From Thiohalorhabdus sp. Cl-TMA (lineage in GTDB: Bacteria > Pseudomonadota > Gammaproteobacteria > Thiohalorhabdales > Thiohalorhabdaceae), in assembly GCF_041821045.1 (NCBI RefSeq), contig NZ_JBGUAW010000004.1, forward strand, positions 248,001 through 312,000: 64,000 nucleotides of DNA, written 5' to 3'. A model generated the notes under the pieces. It saw nothing but the letters and a program-made list of their open reading frames with translations, made no database searches and was not told the origin of the DNA. Both the position numbers and the translations under genes were made by a program. Below are positions 51,031 to 57,400 of this stretch, one piece after another. Each line of letters starts with the position of its first letter. The first letter of the stretch is position 1.

Positions 51031-51149
51031 CCGTTGCCCGGGTACGGGCCGTCACTGGCCCGTCGCTGTAATGCGGATCCCGGTCCGCCTTTGGACCGGC
51101 CATCCCACCGCGGAGCCGGGTCCGCGGCTGGAACCGACACCGTTGCCGG
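51025..51149 (-). promoter_or_regulatory. NasT/ANTAR-responsive antiterminator leader of narK
   Basis: On the minus-strand RNA, P1 (51080-51099) is a 7-base stem closing the hexaloop AAAGGC, and P2 (51025-51040) a stem CGGGC/GCCCG closing the hexaloop AACGGC. Both loops have A1 and G4, the features ANTAR proteins read. A third candidate (51134-51149, loop AACGGT, one G-U pair) lies upstream. P2 shares bases with the terminator. Binding of NasT should hold P2 and prevent termination. Confidence 0.88.
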
Positions 51150-51175
51150 CTCCAAAGGGATTCCTCAGTAAATTA

Positions 51176-51190
51176 GCAACCGGCATGCCA
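51176..51190 (-). promoter_or_regulatory. Sigma-54 promoter of the narK operon
   Basis: Minus-strand TGGCATG-CCGG-TTGC matches the -24/-12 consensus TGGCACG-N4-TTGC with one change, and has the GG-N10-GC spacing. Transcription would start near 51164, so that all hexaloop hairpins lie in the leader RNA. Confidence 0.8.
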
Positions 51191-51271
51191 AACCCATTCT
51201 CCCGGAAGCCGGGGCTTCCGACGGGATCGAGCGCCGCGCCTGCACCAACGCCGGGCCCCGATCGGCGCGCT

Positions 51272-51288
51272 TGCCCCGGGCTGGTGCA
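51272..51288. promoter_or_regulatory. NtrC-type enhancer dyad upstream of narK
   Basis: TGCCCCG-GGC-TGGTGCA matches the NtrC dyad TGCACCA-N3-TGGTGCA at 12 of 14 positions. It lies about 115 bases upstream of the expected start, a usual enhancer distance. A further half-site TGCACCA is at 51241-51247. Confidence 0.65.
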
Positions 51289-51296
51289 CCCGTGGC

Positions 51297-52826
51297 TCAG
51301 CCCCGCCCGAGCTCCTGGACCCGGTACTGGCCGAGCGCCCCCTGCAGCCCCTGCGCCAGCTCCTCCAGCTGCTGTGCCGCACTTTCGATCTGGGTCACGC
51401 TCTCCGCCACGTGGTCCACATTGCCGGCGATGTCGTCCATGTTGCCGGTGTTCTCGGCCATGGTAGCCGCCAGCTCCTCGGTGGCCGCGGCGATCTGGCC
51501 GGCGGTACGATCCGTCTCCTCGATCCGCTCCAGGACCTCGCCCATCTTGTCGCGCACATCGGTCATGGCGGTTACCGAGGCCTCCGAGTGCTCGCGCAGC
51601 TCGCCCACGATCCCGTTCACCTGCCCGGTGGCATGGGCGGTCTGCTCCGCCAGCTGGCGCACCTCGTCCGCCACCACCGCGAAGCCCTTGCCCTGCTCGC
51701 CGGCGTTGGCCGCCTCGATGGCGGCGTTCAGCGCCAACAGGTCGGTCTTCTTGGCGATGGCCTGGATAGCCTCGATGATCTCGTCCACCCGCCGGGAGGA
51801 ATCCTTGAGAGCGGTGATGCGCTCGGCGGCGTTGCTCACCGCTTCCATGCCCTCCTGGGTGCGCTCCGTGGAGCGCGAGGTGGCGTCGGATACCGCACCG
51901 ATATTGCCGGCCACGTCCTGGACAACCTGGTTGAGCTCGCGGGTGGAGCCCTGGAGATAATCCACCTGGGAGCGCGCGTCGTGCGCGTTGTCCCGGATGC
52001 CCCCGGCGGTGGATACCAGCTCCTCGCTGGCGGCGGCCAGCCTGCCGGACTGATCCTGAATGCCCAGCACCGTATGGCTCTGGTTCTCCAGCAGGCTGTT
52101 GTAGGCAGAGTACAGCTGACCCATTTCGTCATCGGCCCACTGAATCGCCAGTGGCCGGGTGAAATCGCCCCGGCGCACCGACTCCATGCGGTCCCGAAGC
52201 TGGTTGAGCTGGGCCATGAGCGGGGTCAGCCCGAAGGAGCGGACCACCTCCACCACCACCAGGATGGCCACCGTCAGGCCCAGCGCTAGATACTGCTGGC
52301 GCCGCTTGGAGGCGGCGGCCGAGGCCTCCAGCATGTCCACTGCCCGGTCCTGGTTGCGGAGAACCCGGGGCGACAGCTCCCGCACCCGCTCCAGACTGGA
52401 ATCGGCGGGCGCCGCCAGGAAGGCAGTCAGGGCCTGCCGATAGTCGCTCCAGAGGGTTCCCACCTTGCGCATCTGCGCCCGGGTGGCCGGGTCCTCGATG
52501 GGCGCGAGGCCGATCTCCTCGTCGCCCTCCAATAGGTCGTGATGCGCCTCCTCGAAGGCCTGCATGGTCTTGCGGGCCACCGCGGGCGCCAGCAGTCCCT
52601 GGTTCGCCAGCAGCACTTCCTTGGCCATGCGCTGCGAGAGCATGCGCTGCTTACCGGCCATGTTGATGGCCTTGGCGCTGGCCCCCATGGACAGATAGAG
52701 GTTGATGGTGATCATTCCGGCCAGCAGGAAGATCAGCCCGAAGGCGAACAGGTACTGGTGCTCCACTTTCTTGACGCCGAGGAGCCGGAGAGAGCGCTGA
52801 AAGAAAACGGATAGCCGGAAACGCAC
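51297..52826 (-). CDS. Methyl-accepting chemotaxis protein with PilJ/NarX-type nitrate-sensor domain
   Basis: A 509-residue chemoreceptor. Membrane helix 1 (about residues 26-46) is followed directly by a P-box-like segment INMAGKQRMLSQRMAKE (about 53-69), the nitrate/nitrite-binding motif of NarX/NarQ and PilJ-type sensors; then a periplasmic four-helix region, helix 2 (about 178-196), HAMP (LTPLMAQLNQLRDRMESVRRGDF) and the signalling hairpin with tip IEAIQAIAKKTDLLALNAAIEAANAGEQGKGFAVVADEVR. It should report periplasmic nitrate to CheA. It sits between nasS and narK and has its own NasT-type leader, tying taxis to assimilation. Confidence 0.92.
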   Translation of the reverse strand: MRFRLSVFFQRSLRLLGVKKVEHQYLFAFGLIFLLAGMITINLYLSMGASAKAINMAGKQRMLSQRMAKEVLLANQGLLAPAVARKTMQAFEEAHHDLLEGDEEIGLAPIEDPATRAQMRKVGTLWSDYRQALTAFLAAPADSSLERVRELSPRVLRNQDRAVDMLEASAAASKRRQQYLALGLTVAILVVVEVVRSFGLTPLMAQLNQLRDRMESVRRGDFTRPLAIQWADDEMGQLYSAYNSLLENQSHTVLGIQDQSGRLAAASEELVSTAGGIRDNAHDARSQVDYLQGSTRELNQVVQDVAGNIGAVSDATSRSTERTQEGMEAVSNAAERITALKDSSRRVDEIIEAIQAIAKKTDLLALNAAIEAANAGEQGKGFAVVADEVRQLAEQTAHATGQVNGIVGELREHSEASVTAMTDVRDKMGEVLERIEETDRTAGQIAAATEELAATMAENTGNMDDIAGNVDHVAESVTQIESAAQQLEELAQGLQGALGQYRVQELGRG

Positions 52827-52873
52827 TGTACTTCCCTTGCTTGTTCGAAACGGTTGGGGGGACGGGGGCGGAC

Positions 52874-52919
52874 AAAAAAACGCCCGTCCCCACGCCCGAC
52901 AGGGACGTGGGGACGGGCG
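52874..52919 (-). terminator. Conditional intrinsic terminator in the chemoreceptor leader
   Basis: A perfect 14-base stem (RNA CGCCCGTCCCCACG from 52919-52906 and its partner at 52894-52881) with an 11-base loop, followed by seven T on the minus strand. It lies 47 bases before the chemoreceptor start; its 5' arm contains the 3' arm of hairpin P2. Confidence 0.93.
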
Positions 52920-52985
52920 CCGTTGCCCGTGTGCGGACCCACCCTGGTCCGCGCTTCTCGTTCGTGCCGGCCCGCCATTGGACCG
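52913..52985 (-). promoter_or_regulatory. NasT/ANTAR-responsive antiterminator leader of the chemoreceptor
   Basis: P1 (52968-52985) closes the hexaloop AATGGC with a 6-base stem containing one G-U; P2 (52913-52930) closes AACGGC with a perfect stem ACGGGC/GCCCGT. Both loops have A1 and G4. The 17 bases CGGGCAACGGCGCCCGT are identical in the narK leader. P2 overlaps the terminator 5' arm. Confidence 0.88.
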
Positions 52986-53015
52986 CCGGGGAGTCCGGAG
53001 CCCCCCGCTTTCCCA

Positions 53016-53031
53016 TTCAAGACCCGTGCCG
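53016..53031 (-). promoter_or_regulatory. Weak sigma-54-like site before the chemoreceptor leader
   Basis: Minus-strand CGGCACG-GGTC-TTGAA has the -24 GG and correct spacing but GA instead of the near-invariant GC at -12. If inactive, the chemoreceptor is transcribed by read-through from nasT-nasS. Confidence 0.35.
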
Positions 53032-53058
53032 GAGGCGGGGCCTCTACGAATCAGCGCC

Positions 53059-53078
53059 CGGGCGCTTCAAGGCGCCCG
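53059..53078 (-). other. Hairpin after nasS
   Basis: A perfect 7-base stem CGGGCGC/GCGCCCG with a 6-base loop, 23 bases after the nasS stop. There is no T-run. The loop lacks A1, so it is not an ANTAR site. It may attenuate or process the transcript between nasS and the chemoreceptor. Confidence 0.5.
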
Positions 53079-53100
53079 TTCCCGGGACCGTATCGTATGG

Positions 53101-54390
53101 TCACGGTGCGCGCCGCGGCTCGCTCAGCCGGGTATCGGCTCCGGCCGCCTCCTCCCTGCTATCCGACTGGCAGGTGCCGGAGCGGGCGAGGACCGGATAG
53201 AAGCGGGCGCCGTCCAGGAAGCAGTCCGGGCCCATGGGGATGGGCTGGGAGGCCGCCCGCAGGGTCCAGGGCGCGCAGTGGAAGCCCTCTCCCTTGCGGT
53301 CCACCGTGGGGTAGGGAACCCCCAGCTCGGCGGCCACGCGCCGGTAAAGCCCGGGCTTGTAGACCGCCGCGGCGGTGGCCGCCACGTCCTGGGCGCGCGG
53401 CAGGTCGCCCCACCGGATCATCTGCGCCAGGAACCAGGACGCGTGGCTTCGCCACGGGAAATTGGCTGCGTAGCGGTGAAAGACGAAGAAATCCCGGAGC
53501 AGCCGCTCGCCCCCGGCCATCTGCATGCGCCCGGATAGCCCCCGCTCGATGGCCGTGCGTGGGGCACCGACGTAGGCGCCGTCCGACAGGATGCCGGCCG
53601 CCTCCCGACGGTGATCGGGGTCGTCCAGCCAGCGCGCCGCCTCCAGCAGGGCCCGCAGCAGCGCCTGGTGGGTGCGCGGATGGCGGCCCGCCCACTCCCG
53701 GGTGATGCCCAGCACCTTTTCCGGGCTGTTGTTCCACAGGTCGTAGCTGGTGGCCACCATGCGCCCCAGGCCCGTTTCCGCCGCGCGGGTGTTCCAGGGC
53801 TCGCCGACGCAGTAGCCGGCGATGCCGCCGTGCCCCAGGGCGGAGACCATCTGCGGCGGCGGCACCACGGTGAGCCGCACGTCCCGGTCGGGATCGATGC
53901 CGCCCGCCGCGAGCCAGTAGCGCAGCTCGTAGTTGTGGGTGGAGGCGGGGAACACGTGGGCGAAGGTCAGGGGCGGATTGCCCTGCCGCCGGTCGGCCTC
54001 GATGACCCGCTTGAGCGCCCGGGCGCTGCCGAGCGGCGAGTCGGCCTCCTCCCGCGGCGCCAAGGCGCGCATCCGCTCGTGGAGGGCATTGGACAGGGTG
54101 ATGCCGTTGCCGCCCAGCCCCATGCCGAAGGCCGTCACCATGGGCCGGTTCACGGCACTCACCCCGGAGGTGGCCGCCAGCGGCATGGTAGCGAGCATGT
54201 GCGCACCATCCAGGGCGCCGAGGGCCACCTTGTCGCGGATGTTGGCCCAGGAGGCCTCCCGAACCAGGGTGACGTCCAGGCCGTTCCGGGCGAAGAAGCC
54301 CAGCTCCTTGGCCATGACCAGCACGGCGCAGTCGGTGAGCGGGATGAAGCCCAGCCGCAGGGTGGACTTCTCGATGGTGGGGCGGTTCAT
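53101..54390 (-). CDS. nasS: NasS nitrate-sensing regulatory protein
   Basis: A 429-residue relative of the NrtA/CmpA nitrate-binding proteins (LRLGFIPLTDCAVLVMAKELGFFARNGLDVTLVREASWANIRDKVALGALDGAHMLA, GYCVGEPWN, ASWFLAQMIRWG). It has no signal peptide or lipobox, so it is cytoplasmic, as NasS is. In characterised NasST systems, NasS sequesters NasT when nitrate is absent and releases it when nitrate binds. It lies 30 bases downstream of nasT in the same direction. Start at 54390. Confidence 0.92.
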   Translation of the reverse strand: MNRPTIEKSTLRLGFIPLTDCAVLVMAKELGFFARNGLDVTLVREASWANIRDKVALGALDGAHMLATMPLAATSGVSAVNRPMVTAFGMGLGGNGITLSNALHERMRALAPREEADSPLGSARALKRVIEADRRQGNPPLTFAHVFPASTHNYELRYWLAAGGIDPDRDVRLTVVPPPQMVSALGHGGIAGYCVGEPWNTRAAETGLGRMVATSYDLWNNSPEKVLGITREWAGRHPRTHQALLRALLEAARWLDDPDHRREAAGILSDGAYVGAPRTAIERGLSGRMQMAGGERLLRDFFVFHRYAANFPWRSHASWFLAQMIRWGDLPRAQDVAATAAAVYKPGLYRRVAAELGVPYPTVDRKGEGFHCAPWTLRAASQPIPMGPDCFLDGARFYPVLARSGTCQSDSREEAAGADTRLSEPRRAP

Positions 54391-54420
54391 TGGTCTCTCT
54401 CCAGTGCGCGGACGGCGTCC

Positions 54421-54999
54421 TCAATCGAGCAGATCGGCCATGGCCAGCAGGTCCCGGGCCACCTCCTCCAGGGGACGGCCCCGGTCCATGGCCATTTTCC
54501 GCAGGGTCTTGTAGGCCATTTCCTCGCTGAGGGCGCGCTTGTCCATCAGCAGTCCCTTGGCCCGATCCACTTCCTTGCGGCCGGCCAGCTTGTTTCGGGT
54601 GGCCTCCAGCTCGGCGCTCAGGGCCTGATGCTCCCGGAAGCGTTCGATGGCCACCTCGATCACGGGCTGAATGCGCTCCGGCCGCAGGCCGTCGACCACG
54701 TAGGCACTGACCCCTGCCTGGATGGCCGACCGGATGGTATCCCCGCCGCCTTCCTCGGCGAACATCACCACCGGGCGGGGATGGTCCTCCCGGAGGGCCT
54801 GCATGTGCTCCAGGGTGTCCCGGTCCGGGAGCTCCATATCGATGATCACCACGTCCGGGCCCAGCTCCTCCACGCGGGTCCGCAGGTCTGTGCCGCTCGA
54901 AAGCCGAGCCAACAGCCGATAGCCGGCGGCGGCCAGCCCCTGCTCCACCTGGGCGGCCCGCTCCGGGTCGTCATCCACCAGCAAGATCCGAAGGCTCAT
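54421..54999 (-). CDS. nasT: NasT ANTAR-domain antiterminator
   Basis: A 192-residue two-domain protein: a receiver-like domain (LRILLVDDDPERAAQVEQGL, VVIIDMELPDRDTLEHMQAL) and a C-terminal ANTAR RNA-binding domain (RNKLAGRKEVDRAKGLLMDKRALSEEMAYKTLRKMAMDRGRPLEEVARDLLAMADLL). It binds paired hexaloop hairpins in mRNA leaders and prevents termination. Two matching leaders occur in this window. Start ATG at 54999. A sigma-54 promoter and an NtrC-like dyad lie upstream. Confidence 0.94.
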   Translation of the reverse strand: MSLRILLVDDDPERAAQVEQGLAAAGYRLLARLSSGTDLRTRVEELGPDVVIIDMELPDRDTLEHMQALREDHPRPVVMFAEEGGGDTIRSAIQAGVSAYVVDGLRPERIQPVIEVAIERFREHQALSAELEATRNKLAGRKEVDRAKGLLMDKRALSEEMAYKTLRKMAMDRGRPLEEVARDLLAMADLLD

Positions 55000-55071
55000 A
55001 AAGGTATCTCCCGAGCTCCTTGCCCGCGGTCCGTCCAGACACTTCCCGGACCGGGCCTCCCCCTTCCACCG

Positions 55072-55086
55072 GCAAGAGGGATGCCA
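55072..55086 (-). promoter_or_regulatory. Sigma-54 promoter of nasT-nasS
   Basis: Minus-strand TGGCATC-CCTC-TTGC keeps GG-N10-GC spacing and the TGGCA and TTGC boxes. It lies about 75 bases before the nasT start codon. Confidence 0.75.
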
Positions 55087-55204
55087 ACCGGGAAAGCCGC
55101 CGGGAAAGCACCGGCATTCCGGGGCTTTCCGCCAACGGGCGGGGCGACGGGAGAAGCGGCGGGGTGGGGAATGGGGCCAGGGCGGTGCACCGCCCCGGCT
55201 CCCG

Positions 55205-55221
55205 TGCATCGGAATGGTGCG
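55205..55221. promoter_or_regulatory. NtrC-type enhancer dyad upstream of nasT
   Basis: TGCATCG-GAA-TGGTGCG matches TGCACCA-N3-TGGTGCA at 11 of 14 positions, about 150 bases upstream of the predicted start. GCGGTGCACCGC at 55183-55192 gives a second partial site nearby. Confidence 0.6.
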
Positions 55222-55234
55222 GGCGAGGCGGCGC

Positions 55235-57226
55235 CTATTTGCTAAGCAGCCGCTTCTCCGCCCATTCGAGCTGCTCGGAGGGGCCCTGGAGCACCAGGGC
55301 GTCGCCCTCGCGCAGCTCCAGGTCGGGGGTGGGCTCCTCGCCGCGGATGCCGCCGCGGCGCACGGCAGTCACCAGCACGCCGCGCTCTTCCAGGCCCAGA
55401 TCCCCCAGATGGCGGCCGACGCTTTCGGCTTCGCCGGGCAAGATCACGGTGTGCAGGCGCTCGCTGGTGGTGGGCGTCTTGTCGCCCTCGCCCAGCTCCA
55501 CGCCGGTGAACAGGCCGCGCAGCTGGCGGTAGCTGCTGGAGCGGGCGTTCTCCAGCAGGCGCATGACCTCGCCGTGCGGCACGTCCAGGGTCAGCAGCAG
55601 GTCCGTGGCCAGCATGAGGCTGGCCTCCAGGCTCTCGGGGAGGACCTCCGTGGCCCCGGCGCTGGAAAGCTCCTCCATGTAGGTATCGTCCCGGGTTCGC
55701 ACCAGGATCGGCAGGGTGGGATTGTCCTCGCGCACCCGGGCGAGAATCTGGAAGGCGGCGTTCACGTTGTCGAAGGTGATCACCAGGGCCCGCGCCCGGG
55801 AAACGCCGGCCGCTTCCAGCAGGTCCCGGTGGGTGGAGTCGCCGTAGAAGACCCGTTCCCCGGCATCCCGGGCGTTCCGGATGCGGGTGGGGTCCAGGTC
55901 CAGGGCCACGTATTCCAGGGCCTCGTCGCGGAGGAACTTGGCCAGGTTCTGCCCTACCCGGCCGTAGCCGCACAGGATGATGTGGCCTTCCAGCTCGTGG
56001 GTGGCCTCGGCGATCTCCTGCTGGCGCGTGGCCCGCCGCTGCAGGTAGTTGCCCTGCATGAGCTGCTTGGCCACGGCGCCGTTATAGCGAACCAGGAAGG
56101 GCGTCAGGGCCATGGAGATCACCACCGCGGTAAGCACCACCTGGCTGGTGGCCGGGCTGAACAGGTCGTGCTGCATGGCCAGGGCCAGCAGGGCGAAGCC
56201 GAACTCGCCGCCCTGGGCCAGCACCATGCCGGTGCGCACGGCCACCCCCGCCTCGTTCCCGGCGATCCGGGCCAGAACGGCCACGAGCAGGCCCTTGCCC
56301 AGCACCAGGAAGGCCACCAGCCCCAGCACCAGGGGCCAGATATCGGGGAGCTGGAATACGTCCAGGCGCGCGCCGATGGTGATGAAGAACAGGCCGAGCA
56401 GCACGTCCCGGAAGGGCCGGATGTCCGCCTCGATCTGATGGCGGTACTCGGTCTCCCCCAGCATCAGCCCGGCCAGGAAGGCCCCCAGGGCCAGGGAGAG
56501 GCCGAGCTGGTTGGTGATCCAGGCGGCGGCAAGCGCCACCATGAGCACCGTCAGGGTGAACAGCTCCGCCGACCGGGCCCGCCCCACTTCGTGGAACAGG
56601 GGCCGCAGCCCGAAGCGGCCGAGGGCGAACATCACCGCCAGGGCCACGGCCCCCTTCAGGAGGGCCAGCAGTATCGGCCACCACATGGAGCCGCCGCCGT
56701 CTCCGGCCAGGATGGGGATCAGCACCAGAAAGGGGACCACCGCCAGGTCCTGGAACAGCAGGATGCCCACCGCCGCCCGCCCGTGCCGGGAATGCAGCTC
56801 CAGCTGGTCGGCCAGCTGCTTGATCACGATGGCCGTGGAGGACAGGGCCAGGGCCCCGCCCACCACCACCGCGCCCTCCCAGGAAACGCCGTGCCAGAGG
56901 GCGAGACCGGCCCCGGCGGCGGTTCCCAGCGCCACCTGCGCGCCGCCCAGTCCCAGCACGGTGTGGCGCATGGCCAGGAACTGCGGCAGGGAGAACTCCA
57001 GGCCGATGGTGAACAGCAGGAACACCACCCCGATCTCCGCCATGAACTCTATGGCGGCGCTGTCCTGGATCCACCCCAGGCCGTGCGGGCCCGCCAGGAT
57101 GCCGGCCAGCAGGTAGCCGAGCACCGGGGGCAGGTGGGCCCGCCGGAGGAGCGCCACGGCCACCACGGCCAGGGCCAGGAGAACGAGGACGTCTTGCATG
57201 GGATGGGCGTGCATGGGGGCATTCAC
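55235..57226 (-). CDS. Kef-type monovalent cation:proton antiporter (CPA2) with RCK domains
   Basis: A 663-residue protein. The membrane domain (residues about 1-380, 12-13 helices) has the CPA2 core (LALSSTAIVIKQLADQLELHSRHGRAAVGILLFQDLAVVPFLVLIPILAG). It is followed by a TrkA-N/RCK domain with the nucleotide-binding loop IILCGYGRVGQNLAKFL and a TrkA-C domain (ELREGDALVLQGPSEQLEWAEKRL). It would exchange K+ or Na+ for protons under nucleotide control; the Kef subtype is not proven. A perfect palindrome CTGTCCGGACAG lies at 57242-57253, just before the start. Confidence 0.9.
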   Translation of the reverse strand: MNAPMHAHPMQDVLVLLALAVVAVALLRRAHLPPVLGYLLAGILAGPHGLGWIQDSAAIEFMAEIGVVFLLFTIGLEFSLPQFLAMRHTVLGLGGAQVALGTAAGAGLALWHGVSWEGAVVVGGALALSSTAIVIKQLADQLELHSRHGRAAVGILLFQDLAVVPFLVLIPILAGDGGGSMWWPILLALLKGAVALAVMFALGRFGLRPLFHEVGRARSAELFTLTVLMVALAAAWITNQLGLSLALGAFLAGLMLGETEYRHQIEADIRPFRDVLLGLFFITIGARLDVFQLPDIWPLVLGLVAFLVLGKGLLVAVLARIAGNEAGVAVRTGMVLAQGGEFGFALLALAMQHDLFSPATSQVVLTAVVISMALTPFLVRYNGAVAKQLMQGNYLQRRATRQQEIAEATHELEGHIILCGYGRVGQNLAKFLRDEALEYVALDLDPTRIRNARDAGERVFYGDSTHRDLLEAAGVSRARALVITFDNVNAAFQILARVREDNPTLPILVRTRDDTYMEELSSAGATEVLPESLEASLMLATDLLLTLDVPHGEVMRLLENARSSSYRQLRGLFTGVELGEGDKTPTTSERLHTVILPGEAESVGRHLGDLGLEERGVLVTAVRRGGIRGEEPTPDLELREGDALVLQGPSEQLEWAEKRLLSK

Positions 57227-57241
57227 CGTGCGGTCGAAAAA

Positions 57242-57253
57242 CTGTCCGGACAG
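57242..57253. promoter_or_regulatory. Perfect palindrome upstream of the Kef-type gene
   Basis: CTGTCCGGACAG is a 12-base perfect palindrome 15 bases upstream of the antiporter start, in the divergent region shared with the Lon-like gene. It could be an operator; no regulator is adjacent. Confidence 0.35.
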
Positions 57254-57400
57254 CCTGGGGACATCGGTCCGGCCCCTAGCTTACATGGCATGGCGCCTTT
57301 TGCGGATACCGGGCTTTCATACCGCATGCGGGCCTTTTAGTGTGGAATAAATGCCGGTCCCGCGGGGCCTTCCTGCCACCGTTCAGAGCGAGGCGCTGCC

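Noticed and set aside
51241-51257. TGCACCA followed by CCGGGCC as a second full NtrC site before narK
   Set aside because: Only the first half matches; the second half agrees at 3 of 7 positions, so it is at best a half-site.
53059-53078. Hexaloop hairpin after nasS considered as a third ANTAR leader element
   Set aside because: The loop on the RNA strand is CTTGAA, which lacks A1, and no overlapping terminator follows.
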